Positions 11,601-22,704 of a DNA stretch of 64,000 bases are shown one piece after another. Location: positions 1,178,001 to 1,242,000 of the forward strand of contig OX637627.1 in the NCBI GenBank assembly GCA_951802195.1, given 5' to 3'. The position numbers and the translations under genes are program-made. Under the pieces are notes generated by a model. That model did no database searches. It worked only from the letters and a program-made list of their open reading frames with translations, and was not told the DNA's origin. Position 1 is the stretch's first letter. Each line of letters opens with the position of its first letter. The stretch comes from Tausonia pullulans. Its lineage: Eukaryota > Basidiomycota > Tremellomycetes > Cystofilobasidiales > Mrakiaceae.

Positions 11601-14600
11601 GGCTGATAGTTGAATAGAGAGAAGGACTGGCCCTTGTTTAATGGTATCGATCTGCCTCACCTTGCAAGAGCAAAGAGTCACGGACAGTAATCCCTGCGGG
11701 TGGCGTGCAGCGCCACAGGAATTGATCATTTCGTGCCTGGGCTTGTCACCATTTTGTGTGCTTATTGTCGAGGCGTCGGCACTCTCTGCTTCCGCTTCAT
11801 GGAACTCTTAAGGCATGTCTTCTTCCGAAATCTTTGAAACGAAACCTCTTTTTGAGGCGGACCACTAAGGACCACGGGTGACGAACGGGAAACTCCTGGA
11901 CAAAAACCGGTGCTCACAGAGCTCTATACTCAATCACCAAGTGGCGAACCCCCCACTTGACCAATTAGTCCAGCTCTGAAATCAAACGAAAAGGGTGGTT
12001 ATGGATGCGCAAGATTTGTTCGGGCATGTGGAAAGGAGACTGATGGACGAAGGCAGGAACCAGGGTGCATGTCAGGATCCCGCGGTTTCGCCACCTCTAT
12101 TCCACGCCTGTGTAGCCTCTCACTTGCTAGCCTGGCATCCGCATTTCGTCATCCCTTCTTTCGCCACATCTCTCCCACACTCTTTGCTTTTTCATCCTTC
12201 TCATCCCCTCCATCATTCTCACCCTTCGCCCATAGAACTCTCAGTTTATCATAGATTCTGTTCTGCACTCTGTTTATCACTTGGACCTGAGAAATCTACC
12301 CAAAACTTCGAACCGAGCCCTCCCACTGCCAGCACCCCTGTTCCACTCTCCCATCGACATCCCTCACCACCCCTATCTTCCTCAGCCCTAGACTTTTGGG
12401 CCAATCCTAACAGAGCCAGTCAAGGGCTCCGTCTCACAAGGTAGATCTCCATTTAAAAGGGTAGAAGCACGTAGGAGCCATTGGAGCATCTTGCAAAGGT
12501 CTGTCAGAGGGGAAACAAAAAAAGATTTCGTTATGAGTTATGAGTCGACTCTCGAGGGCCAGTGGAGGACAAAATTGGTTCAAGAATACTTTGGTGTCGC
12601 CTGACCTGCGTCGATTCAATCGCGCCGAAACGAACGACTAAACGACGTTCACGCGTTAAGAAACGTAAGAGCAGTCGGATACGCACCGAAAAGTATGAAG
12701 GCGTTAGATGCTTTTTCAAGACACTACGGTCGACGAAGCAGCCGAGGTTTCGGATAAATTTAGGGCAGGATGAGCACTTTCGCCACAACGCCATAAGATC
12801 AAATCGTGCTTTCGATTCGATGTCCTCTCAATGCCCTTTGGACTACTTGTGGCATCGGTGTAGAATTTATAGAAGATTTGGGGGCCGGAGAGTGGCTTGG
12901 CTGGTAATAGCGGGCGGGACGTCGATAGGTCAGAACAGCCTTTGGCAAGCTGGCGAGATGATGAACCAACTGGTGGGAACGTCAGCGAGTAAGGGGGTGA
13001 ACGGACTTTAGAGTCGGTGAGGGCTGAGACCATTAATGTCGTCCGAACCACGTGCGCCAGAGCGAGACATGCGAGTGCAACACACCAACCTATATATGAG
13101 TCCTTTGTGACTGGGTTGGCGAATCCCGAGATCGCGCATGCGAAAGGGGCTGGGCAGATCAGAGCCGGGACGGCCACGACAAGGTGTCTTGCAGACGTGA
13201 CCAACCAAGGTCGAGGAAGGTGGCCAGCGATCAGAAATGAGGCTGCCTGGAGGCGCAAGAGATCGAGGACCTGCGGGTTGATCATGAGGGAGGAACGGCC
13301 CGCGCTGATCGGCAGACAGACAACAAATTCGAAACCGTCTCAAATTAGCAATCACTGGAACGTGACCTTGACGGCCTCAGTCTTCAACTGAGCGAGTGAT
13401 CATTCTTGCCTAGAGCCGATTATCGAGTGGATTGGTACGCGAGTTTGAAGTCCAGACTCGGGTGAGAAAGAACCAAGCTCACCTTCGCCGATTATGTTCT
13501 TTGCAACAAGGACCCGAAAATCCCGAGGATTATTGAGTCTCAGTGTCCTGATGGCGAGGTTGCTAAACATGGGGCGTTGGACGAGGCTCGGGTTGTCAGT
13601 GAAAGTCGAGGGTAAGGGGCGTCAGCTGAGGCGTGATCAAGGGAGACGGGAAGAGCATCGCCTCACGGCAAGCGGATGGGGAAGATGACGACGCCTGCGT
13701 AGAACAACCCGCCCCAGCTCCTCGCCTTGACCCTCATGCAGCTAGCATGCCCCAGTTTCATATTCGACTAAACCATTGAATGTGAGCGACAGCAGCAAAT
13801 CGTGTACGAATAGTTTAGGGAGTCCTGACTTTGGCTTCCGGCTCGCTGGCTGTCCGAACAGTCTGTAGGTGGTGTTCTTGGTGATCTCTTCTCTTCCCCC
13901 TTCTCCCTTTCCTCCTCCCCTCCTTGTTGCACTGTCCTTCCTTCTAAGTGTTCTCCCTCCTCCTTTCCCTACCCGGGCACAATCTTCCCTTAATTTCCTC
14001 CTTCTCCCCCTCCCCATTTGTGCACTCTGCTTCCCTACCTCCCTAGCTGGATTCTCCTTTCCTTCCTCCCTCTCGCTCTCGCTCATAGGATCAAAGTTGT
14101 CCTCTACACGTGATTCATGACTTGAATACCAAACAGGCGCGTCTTCTAAGAATCGACTTCGCGAGCACGCCCCTCTCTACATCTGGCATTCTTCTGATTC
14201 CATGTCAGACCGGCTGACGGCCTGAACCATGACTGAAAGGTACGGGCCACCCTACCTTTTCCTTCGGTGGCTGGCGAGCACTCTTCTCTAGGCGTTTTGC
14301 GCTATTCCGCTGTGGCGGTGGCGAGGAAGAGCTGGTGTTCTCCTTGAATCTTGCGCCTTTGTCCCGGGATCAGGCATCAGCTTGGTAGTAGACTGCCATC
14401 GCGCAGACCACCCTCGATTTCTGCTCTTTCAAGTCAGCACCACACATGCGCACAGCCGACGACCGCGGACTTTGCAAGTAACACGCGCACTCCATCTCCG
14501 TATCAACCCGACCACCTGTGCTCTCTCAGCGATGCCCTCAGTCTCTTGCGTCCGAGCCTGTGCTTGAAATTCATTCGCCACCGACAGGGCTGACCAATGC

Positions 14601-15244
14601 CCAGCGGAACACCACCGTCGGCCTCCCAACATGGCTGTGCCTTGGCGAGCGGCGGTCGCACGAACCCGGCTCCGTTCGCGAGGGCCGAATATGCGCGATC
14701 CACTTGCCGTACCGGCGGCGTCGGTCGGGTTTATTGCACTCTGTCGGGGCGGCGATCTCGCCCTTGCTTCCGAGAACGGCGGCTGCCCTTTTTTTATTTT
14801 ATTTTATTTTATCTTTGCTTCTTTTGCCAGGTCTCGCCTGTCGGCTGTGAACGGACGGACTTTTCCAGTATATCCGATCTCATACGTCACTGCCTTCCAA
14901 GGTTGCACTGACCATGACAGTCCTTCGCTCTCGCATTATTTGATCTCTACCCCGAGCGAGACAAGAGGGATGGCATGGCCGACCGAGGTCGAGAGTTGAA
15001 GCGACGAGGTCTCCGAGCGATGTCCCTTGGAGATCCGCTTTCCCTGCCTGTCCGAACCACGGGCGAGCAAGGGAATAGGAAAAAGAAAGATATGAATCGT
15101 TGCGAGCGTACTGGAAAACCAATCTCTAAACACTCCCCCTCCTCCACCCCCCCGTCTCTTCCTCACCCTCACGCACGCGTCCTTCGCGCGGCGGGCGACC
15201 TGAATGCCCTCCTCTCTCCACACCACACCCAAAGGTCCTCCACC
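11601..15244. other. gene-poor stretch of about 3.6 kb
   Basis: Apart from one weak minus-strand ORF (12716-13285) no gene can be supported. Composition shifts away from the flanking coding style: long pyrimidine-rich plus-strand tracts at about 12140-12240 and 13880-14080, and an ATTTT-type microsatellite at about 14790-14812. The part near 11600-11760 should hold the promoter of the secreted protein, and the part near 15100-15244 the 3' UTR of IDH1. The middle could be non-coding, decayed or fast-evolving sequence. Confidence 0.5.
12716..13285 (-). CDS. weak candidate: membrane protein ORF, possibly a decayed gene
   Basis: Open frame of 189 codons starting MINPQVLDLLRLQAASFLIA. It carries two or three hydrophobic stretches (LVVAVPALICPAPFACAI, then SYIGWCVALACLALAHVV). 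The N-terminal style, with the phrase NPVTKDSYIGW before a membrane segment, recalls fungal wax-synthase/MBOAT-like proteins, but no catalytic motif is visible and no downstream exon could be followed. A GTCCGT...CTGAC...CCAG stretch of about 37 nt inside it could be a very short intron. It may be the 5' remnant of a decayed gene or a chance ORF. Confidence 0.2.
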   Translation of the reverse strand: MINPQVLDLLRLQAASFLIAGHLPRPWLVTSARHLVVAVPALICPAPFACAISGFANPVTKDSYIGWCVALACLALAHVVRTTLMVSALTDSKVRSPPYSLTFPPVGSSSRQLAKGCSDLSTSRPLLPAKPLSGPQIFYKFYTDATSSPKGIERTSNRKHDLILWRCGESAHPALNLSETSAASSTVVS

Positions 15245-17218
15245 TTAGGCGGCGCCAGCGGCAGCAAGGACGGCCTTGGTGTACTCCTCCGTCGAGGCCT
15301 TGCCTCCCATGTCGCCCGTGCGGACCTTGCCCTCCTGGATGACCTGGTGGACGGCGCCCGAGATCCGGTTCGCCTGGTTGTCGAGGGCGAGGTGCTTGAG
15401 CATGAGCGACGCCGAGAGGAGCATCGCCGTCGGGTTCGCAACGTTCTGGCCGGCAATGTCCTTGGCGACGTGTCGGCATCCGGGCTCGAAGAGGGCGTAC
15501 TCGCGGCCGACGTTGGCGCCGGGGACAACACCGGGTCCTCCGACGAGGGCGGCTCCAATCTGAAAGAAGGAGGGGAACGTCAACAAGGGTATAGATAGAG
15601 AGAGGGAGAGAAAGAGAGAAAGAGGTAGCAAAGGGTTGCAGGACGAACGTTGGAGATGATGTTACCGTAGAGGTTAGGGCAGACCATGACGTCAAACTGC
15701 TGAGGCTTGGCGACAAGCTGCATCGAGCTGGAGTGGAGACGATAGTCAGGTCAGTGCTCCACCCCACGCCCAATCGACGAAAAGTAAGAAGACTCACGTG
15801 TTGTCGACGATCATGTTCTCAAACTTGATGCCGGCCGACTCGTACTCCTTGGCGACCTCCTTGCAGACGTTGAGGAAGAGACCGTCACCGAGCTTCATGA
15901 TGTTGGCCTTGTGGATGCAGGTGACCTTCTGCTCAAGAAGAAATACAGGAGGGATCAGTACCCACGCTCGAACGCGTCAAGAGAGAGCCGCCGCAACGAA
16001 CCTTGCGGCCGTTCTTGAGGGCAAAGTCAAAGGCGAACCGAGCGATCCGCTCGGCCTTGTACCTCGTGGAGATCTTGAGCGACTCAACAACACCAGGGAA
16101 CGACTGGTGCTCAAGGCCGGAGTACTCTCCCTCGGTGTTCTCACGGATGATGGCAAAGTCGACGTTGTCGTGGCGGGTGACGAGACCCGGGAGGGACTTG
16201 CAGACGACGACCGAGGCGTAGATGTCAAGCGACTGGCGCATGGCGATGTTCCACGAGTTGTGCTCTCCGGGGCCCATGGTGGTCGAGAGGATACCTGAAG
16301 GAATATCAGGAGTCAGCGAGCGTGAACAACGGTGACGAGCGAAGAGAGGGCCGCGTTGAGGACTCTCTACAGCGTTTCAATGTGAAGAGGAAAGAGAGAG
16401 AGAGAAAGAGAGAGCCAGCCGGACCCACCCTTAAGTCCGACCTTGTTGCGCTTGAGCGAGTCCATGGCCGAGCGGAAGAGGGCCTCGTCGCCGCCGGTCT
16501 CACCAGAGACGTTGTACTGGTCAAACTCGACAGGGACGGAGAGCGCCTGGAAGACGGTCTTGACCGAGTCGGCGAGCTCGTTTCCGATACCGTCTCCGGG
16601 GATGAGGGTGACCTAGAGGAGCACAAAAGAGGGAAGTCAGCTGGCGAACGAGAAGGAAAAGGGCGGAGTAAAGAAGCGAAGGGCTGGAGTAGAGCGCGCG
16701 CACGAGGAAATCGGGCGGTGACGCGGAGAGGAGTTGAGGGAAGGGGGAAAGGAAGGCTCAACTCACGGTGTGGATACCTCCGTACTTGGTAGGGGGCTGA
16801 AGAAACACAGAGACACGAGAAGACGCTCAGCATGCCGTGCCGTCTCTGGAAGACAGCGAGTGGAGAGGAGAGAGAGAAAGAGCAAAGCGGCATCCCGGTC
16901 GAGATGGCCCGGAGAAGCCGCGTCCTTGGCTCTCTCTGTCTCTCTCGCCCTCGCCCTCAGAAGTAGAAGTCGGCGCCGCCGCCGCGCCTCGATGGGCACG
17001 CCGCTACGGCTGAGCTGAGGGACCTACGCGGGAGGTGACGGAGGGCATGCCGGTGGCGTACGAGCGCTGATGCGAGAAGCCCAAGCGCGGTCAGCAAGGG
17101 GCACAGACAGCAAGGGCGCGAGCAGGCGAGCGCAAAACGCCGGACGAAAGAGAAGCCAGGTGCTCACCATGGCGGCCCGGGAGACGGCCGAGGCGGAGGA
17201 GCGGGAAGAGGCAAGCAT
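15245..17218 (-). CDS. IDH1: isocitrate dehydrogenase [NAD+] subunit 1 (regulatory-type), mitochondrial
   Basis: One of two subunits of the octameric mitochondrial enzyme that oxidises isocitrate to 2-oxoglutarate in the TCA cycle; the Idh1-type subunit binds AMP and regulates (family knowledge). The first exon from 17218 gives [17 protein letters not shown], a targeting presequence, followed by a small exon [13 protein letters not shown] and then [10 protein letters not shown]. The core reads [98 protein letters not shown] and [20 protein letters not shown]. The C-terminus is [16 protein letters not shown], stop at 15245-15247. [11 protein letters not shown] and FEPGCRHV mark the Idh1-type rather than the Idh2-type subunit. 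Its partner IDH2 lies head to head 506 bp away. Confidence 0.96.
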
Positions 17219-17724
17219 GACGGGCGAAGGAGCGAGACGAGCGGACGACGACGGAGAAGGAAGAGGAGACGGCGATGGCGGTTCGAAGACGAGGCAAAGG
17301 GCTGAAGAGAAAAGCAGGGCGGGCGGTGGGATGAGGGCGCTGAGAGCGAGCAACCTGCGCTGTCCGCCGCCGCGCCGCTCTCCGCCGGCGGAGAAGCAGC
17401 AGAGGCACCAGGCCAGCAGGGCCGGGAAGGCAGGGCGAGCGGCAAGGACGAAAACGAGGCCTGTCTTGTCTCGCCCATGCCGGGCGGGCGGGGCCGAAGG
17501 CCGATGAAGGCGGTGAGGGGCCCAGCTTGTTCCTCTTTGTTTCGTCTTCTCCACGCGGCTTCTGCCCTCCTCTGCAAACCCGGCGGCGCTGGCCCGCCCA
17601 CCGCCGGCGCTTTGCGAGGCGAGAAGTCCTCGCCGCCGTTCTCCGCCGCCGCACCGTTTTCCTCTCCTCAGCCATCACCTCTCGCTCCTCGTTCTCTTCT
17701 TCCTTCCCGCCTTCTCGTCTCGCC
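17219..17724. promoter_or_regulatory. shared divergent promoter of IDH1 and IDH2
   Basis: 506 bp between the start codons of the two subunits. It is strongly GC-rich. A perfect 16-bp palindrome TCTCCGCCGGCGGAGA lies at 17379-17394 and its left half TCTCCGCC recurs at 17640-17647. The CCG/CGG core is the type of site bound by fungal Zn2Cys6 regulators (family knowledge); that it is used here is inference. No CCAAT box was seen by eye. Confidence 0.6.
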
Positions 17725-19593
17725 ATGCTCTCCCGCTCCGTCTTCGCCTCTGCCTCGCGCTCGATCGTCCGTGTGAGTGTCTTCCGCTCAGCTGGCCCAG
17801 CGAGGGCGGGGCGGTCGGGTCTTCCCTGGCTGCCCCGTTTACTTCTTCGACGTCTCGCTCTGCTCCTCTCCTGCCGGGGCTCTCGCTGACACCTCGCCCA
17901 TCTCCCGCCGTCCAGCCTCGGGCCTTCGCCACCGCCTTCAACTCGGCCACCGTCGAGGGAGCGCCTACCTCCGTCTACGCGTCCCAGAAGAACGACAGGG
18001 TGCGTCCGACCGCTTGCCCGGCCATCGAGCAAGCCGGGAGGCGGAGCGAGGGGCGAAAGGAGAGACAGCGGACCGCCGTCATCTTCCTTGAGCCTCTACC
18101 TCTGCCTCTGCTTCTGCCTATGGAGTCTTGCTTGGGACGAGGAGCTGATCTAGGAGATGCCTTCCATTGACTCAGGGCAACTACACTGTCACCCTCATCC
18201 CCGGAGACGGTGAGCAACGACACGACTACCTTGTCGTTCGACTGGCTTCTTGCTGGCGCCTGTCCAGACCGCTGACGGAGCTCCCCTTGCCCAGGTATCG
18301 GACCCGAGATTGCTGAGTCCGTCAAGGACATCTTCAAGGCTGCTAAGGTGCGCCCACTCTCCCGTTGAGCGCGCGCGCGCGTGTTGACAAGGCGAGGGCT
18401 GACTTGAAACGTCACTTTTGCTCTCGCAAAGACCCCCATCGAGTGGGAGGAGGTCGACGTCACCCCTATCCTTGTCCACGGCAAGAGCCAGATCCCTGAG
18501 AAGGCTATCAAGTCGATCAAGAAGAACACTGTCGCCCTCAAGGGTGCGTCGCGGCGTTTTCTCCCGGTGTTCGGCGCGCGCGCGCGCCGATGACGCTGGT
18601 GCTGATCTGGCCCGTACGCTCGTTCCTCCCTGCCTTCTTATCTTTCTCCAGGACCCCTTGCCACCCCCAGTGAGGCTTGATCCCATTCGCGATTGCTCGA
18701 CAACATGCTGACGCTTTACTCTCCCCAGTCGGCAAGGGCCACGTCTCGCTCAACCTCACCCTTCGCCGGACGTTCAACCTCTTCGCCAACGTCCGCCCCT
18801 GTGCGTCCATCGTTGGTTTCAAGACTGCCTACGATGACGTCAACACTGTCCTCATCCGTGAGAACACCGAGGGAGAGTACTCCGGCATCGAGCACGAGGT
18901 CGTCGACGGCGTCGTCCAGTCGATCAAGCTCATCACGTACGACGCCTCGGAGCGCGTCGCCCGTTACGCCTTCCACTACGCCAAGGTCTGCGGTCGGAAC
19001 CGCGTGACGGCCGTCCACAAGGCGACCGTCATGAAGCTCTCCGACGGCATGTTCCTCAAGGCTTGCCGCGCCGTTGCCAAGGAGTACCCCGAGGTTGCCT
19101 ACGACGAGGACCTCCTCGACAGGACGTGCCTCCGCATCACCCAGGACCCGGCCCCTTACGCCAACACCGTCCTTGTCTCGCCCAACCTCTACGGTGACAT
19201 TCTCTCCGACATGTGCGCCGGTCTCATCGGTGGTCTCGGTCTTACTCCCTCGGGCAACATCGGTCGCGACGCCTCCATCTTCGAGGCCGTCCACGGATCC
19301 GCCCCCGACATTGCCGGACAGGGCAAGGCCAACCCCTCTGCTCTCCTTCTCTCCTCCCTCATGATGTGCGTTGCCTGGCTGCACCCTTAATATTTTTAGA
19401 CGTTCACTGGTTCTGACGCGGCTCTCTTACCTCCTACAGGCTCCGCCACATGAACCTCCACGAGCACGCCCAGAAGATCGAGGACGCTGTCCTCTCCACC
19501 ATCGCTGAGGGCAAGACGATCACCGGAGACCTCGGCGGAAAGGCCTCGACCTCCGAGTTCGCTGCCGCTGTCATTTCCCGGATCCAGGCTTAA
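17725..19593 (+). CDS. IDH2: isocitrate dehydrogenase [NAD+] subunit 2 (catalytic-type), mitochondrial
   Basis: Catalytic partner of IDH1 in the TCA cycle. The first exon from 17725 gives [16 protein letters not shown], continuing [17 protein letters not shown], a mitochondrial presequence split by an intron. Then [35 protein letters not shown] and [15 protein letters not shown] follow. An 18-nt microexon (18652-18669) supplies GPLATP together with split codons, joining to [20 protein letters not shown]. The main exon has [73 protein letters not shown]. The last exon is [15 protein letters not shown] to [10 protein letters not shown], stop 19591-19593. [17 protein letters not shown] and [10 protein letters not shown] are Idh2-type. 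Introns at 18348-18431 and 18544-18651 carry alternating GC tracts. Confidence 0.96.
18369..18587. repeat. two alternating GC tracts in consecutive IDH2 introns
   Basis: An 11-nt GCGCGC tract (18369-18379) and a 14-nt tract (18574-18587) lie in neighbouring introns of IDH2. Such alternating purine-pyrimidine runs can adopt Z-DNA (established physics); function is unknown. Confidence 0.7.
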
Positions 19594-21696
19594 GCTTGTC
19601 GGAACTCCTACCCCCCCCCCTTCCCCCCTCCCCTTCATCCTACCCCTTTCCTCCGCTCTTTCTTATCTCTCTCCCTCTCTCTGCTTTTTTTTGTTCTCTT
19701 TTCACGCGGGAGGCCCATAAGCCCAGCCATCAGAGCTATCTAGAATTCATTCCCTCTCTTTGTGGAAGCGAGCACTACGACACGATCTTTGATCCGCGGA
19801 CGATGATCAGCGTGTTGTCTGTAAGCCGATGGTCAGCCCGACTGAGCCCTGGACGTAGACGGAGATCAGATAAGTAAATGAAGGGAGTGGAATGGGTGAT
19901 AAAACGGCAGTGCGTCAGCGCTGCAGAGCTTCTCCCGTTTCGTCGTCATCGAACCTCTACCGGCCAGTTCTGCCTAGACTCGTTCATGTCTGCCTGCTAG
20001 CTGGACCATTCGAAGTCGGCTGAAGGAAGACACGAGTCGCTTGTCGAGATAGAGGTGGAGGTTATCGACGCTATCCAGACGTGCAAGAACAAGGGCACGC
20101 AGATCGAATCGTCAGGACGCGACATTGTCCGTGCTCACCTGACCAACCACCTCGGGGGGACGTGCCATTATCCCTGGCAAGCTCAAGGTCAGGTTTATCG
20201 ATTGCGGAGGCGGGTAGGCCTATCTGGGCCCCGTTGTGGAGAAACTACGGCGCACGTGTGGCGACTGAGTGTCTTCCCCATCGAAGCCTGGAGCTCTATC
20301 ACTCAAGCATATCATGATTGAAGAGGAGTACAGCATCATTCAGGGACACCCAGGCCGTCAAGGCTTCCGTCCAGCGATCGACAGAGTACGCTATCATCCG
20401 TCTTGCCACCGCGCGCTGATACTATCCTCAACCGTCAAACCCCAAACTGCCAAGTTGGTGCCCGACAATCTTTGCCAGAACCTCTGCAAAATCTCTCATA
20501 CCAATTCAACTCCTCTTGCGCGCAAAGCCAGAGTATGCTCGGGGGGGGGGGGGGGGGGGGGGAGGAGAATGACTGGTCGCTTTCACGGGGGCGTTCACAT
20601 CACCTTCATCAATGGCAAGTTCGCGAACGATCTCCGCAAGGTCTCTGTCCTCCCGAAGTCGCTCACTTCTCATCATGATTCCTCAGCTGATACTGACGCA
20701 ACTGTGTATAAGGCTCATCCGACTGCTTATGTCTCGGCGACGTTATCCAACTTTCTCCAACTACCTAGCTTCATGTCGAGCTATTCAGCGCCCTCTATAT
20801 GGTCGGTGAGTTGTGCCCGCTCGCCCAAGCGACCGGGGAAGCCTTGGCCGTTCCTGAACCTCGCCTGGTGCTTTTTCTCGGTCCAGGCGATCTCGACTCA
20901 TGGTACCGGGTTGGTCTAGTCTCCATTGACCATCTCTTGCAAGCTTACATAGAGAACAGAGGACCTCAGCTTTCCGCGACAAAGCATTTCATCACGCCCA
21001 TGCTCTTCTCTCTCAGTCGATCCTATCCTATGATAGGAGATCTATCTTGTTTGGTGGAAAAATCGCGAGGAAGCCCCTCCCGCTCGGGGTAGAGGCTACC
21101 GCCCTCCTTCCCTCCTCGTCTGGACTCTGTCGTCCCGCTCTTGCTTCTCACTTCGGTTCATCGCTTTGCGCCGTTGGAAGCTCAGCCGTCCATGCGCCCG
21201 GCCGAATTGTAAGAGCACAAAGCTACCACGTATCAAGCTCGAAGATCCGTCAGAGCTGCGGCCACGGGAGTCTTGGGAGCAACGGCAGAAAAGAGAGTGA
21301 ATGCGCCTTTGTTTGCCGAGATGGTCTCGTCCAGGTCGCAGAGGCACAAAGGGAGGGAGAAGCTTTCACCACCCCGCGTCTCGGAAAGTTTGGCAGTGTC
21401 CCAACGGCAATTGGGGAACGGTGGCGGGATTCTCCAAATGGGACGAGCCGATTGTTCCCCTCTTTGTCTCCGCTTGCACTTCCGCATGCAAACCAGCTTG
21501 TATCCCCGAGTAGGGGACAGGAGGCGCGGCCACTCAGACGAAGACCGTCTGCGTTTTGGAAAGAAAAGATGTGAATCGGGGCTTCCCCCCTCCCACCCCA
21601 CTCGCTCGCTCGGACGGACTGCCGCCATAGAGTGAACGCCTTGCTTCCTCCTCTGCTCACACCCGCCCACCTCTCGTCTAAGAGTGTCTGCCACTT
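19594..21696. other. gene-poor stretch of about 2.1 kb with scattered ORF fragments
   Basis: Follows the IDH2 stop and runs to the COA3 stop. Starts with C- and T-rich 3' UTR-like sequence (ten Cs at 19611-19620). Between about 20055 and 21090 the plus strand holds fragments that look partly coding, for example SGRDIVRAHLTNHLGG, FHGGVHITFINGKF and PRLVLFLGPGDLDSWYR, in different frames and without a consistent exon chain. I recognise no family and cannot build a gene; a decayed or rapidly evolving gene is possible. Confidence 0.4.
20541..20562 (+). repeat. G homopolymer, 22 nt
   Basis: Uninterrupted run of 22 G in the gene-poor stretch, the longest homopolymer in the window. Length may be affected by sequencing. 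Confidence 0.9.
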
Positions 21697-22704
21697 TCAG
21701 ACCCTCCTCGCGGCATCCCACGTGCCCTCCGTCGACCGATCCCCCATCGACCCGAGCTTGTCCAGATCCGGCGCGCCCCTCACAAGCGGCGACATCTCGC
21801 TCGCGGCTCCTTTGGGCCAGTACAGGCTCATCTTCGGCCCAAGGCCAAATGCACCGGCAGCCTTCAGTCGGGCGGCTTCGCTCGAGGGTGTTGGTGCCGG
21901 CGGAGGGGTGACGGGGGTGAGCGTCGCGGCGGTGGCGGAGTTCCGGCGGGCGCGCTGGCGGGCTTCGCGGGCTTCGGTGAGGTCTTCGAGGGAGGGGATG
22001 GCGTCGCGGTCGGCTTGGGAGGGGATGAGGGGGGTGAGGTCTCCCTGGAAATCACGAGGGTTGACAGGTCGGACGCGGCGCGGCGGGAAGGGAGAAACGT
22101 CGTCAGTGGTTGGACGAAGCGGACGGACGAGACATAACCGGGAGAGGCGGGCGCGTCTCAATCCAATGAGAAGACCGAGGCTGCTGAAGTCCGGTAGCTG
22201 TCGAGCTCAAGAAGAGGAGAGGAGCAGAGAGCGTCACTACGCACGAAGTCATCCTGAGCGACAGCCTCGATCGAGTAGAAGTAGACGGCGGAGACAAGCG
22301 CGCCAATGACGGCCCACCCGCGGACGTTAGGCCAGAAGTAGATCCGCCGAGCACGGCGCATCGCCAGGGACATCTCCTATAGAATGAGTGGGGGGAGGGA
22401 GAGAGGGTCAGGACTGGCTCGAAGCGGAAGAGGACGCGGCGCGCCGCGCGAGGGATCGAGAACGGCTCGGCTCAAGCCAGGCAGCAAAGTGGGAGAACAC
22501 GCACGTAGCCGTTCGGGAAATACGTCTTCATGGCTTCCCTGGGTGAGTGCGCGATCAAGCCGAGGTCAGCACGGTCGTTCGGCGAGAGAAGGGACGCCAA
22601 AGGTTTCGAGGCCAAGCCAGCACGGACCGGTGATTGTAGTCCGAAATGGTGTTGTGGTATGTCGCCGAGTGGACGAGATGGTTGTTGTTGGGGTCCACGG
22701 GCAT
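21697..22704 (-). CDS. COA3: cytochrome c oxidase assembly factor COA3-like
   Basis: Coa3 is a small inner-membrane protein that works with Cox14 and Mss51 to coordinate Cox1 synthesis and assembly of complex IV (family knowledge). The start at 22704 gives MPVDPNNNHLVHSATY. Splicing joins YNHR to EAMKTYFPNGY and then to EMSLAMRRARRIYFW, followed by a single membrane segment GWAVIGALVSAVYFYSI and the signature EAVAQDDF. An intron after DDF ends at TTTCCAG, so the protein reads DDFGDLTPLIPSQ; the S-I-x-AV-x-QDDF-x-D/V block is the Coa3 hallmark. Unusually, about 115 residues follow, with a basic coiled segment LEDLTEAREARQRARRN and a Pro-rich linker. Typical Coa3 proteins end soon after QDDF. 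Total is about 196 residues. Divergent with the ESCRT gene, 218 bp between start codons. Confidence 0.82.

Noticed and set aside
11995-12444. Plus-strand frame of 149 codons with His/Pro/Ser-rich sequence
   Set aside because: Driven by a pyrimidine tract; no domain, no splice context, no convincing start.
17024-17554. Minus-strand frame extending IDH1 upstream to about 17554
   Set aside because: The extra N-terminus is low-complexity promoter sequence; the Met at 17218 gives a standard mitochondrial presequence.
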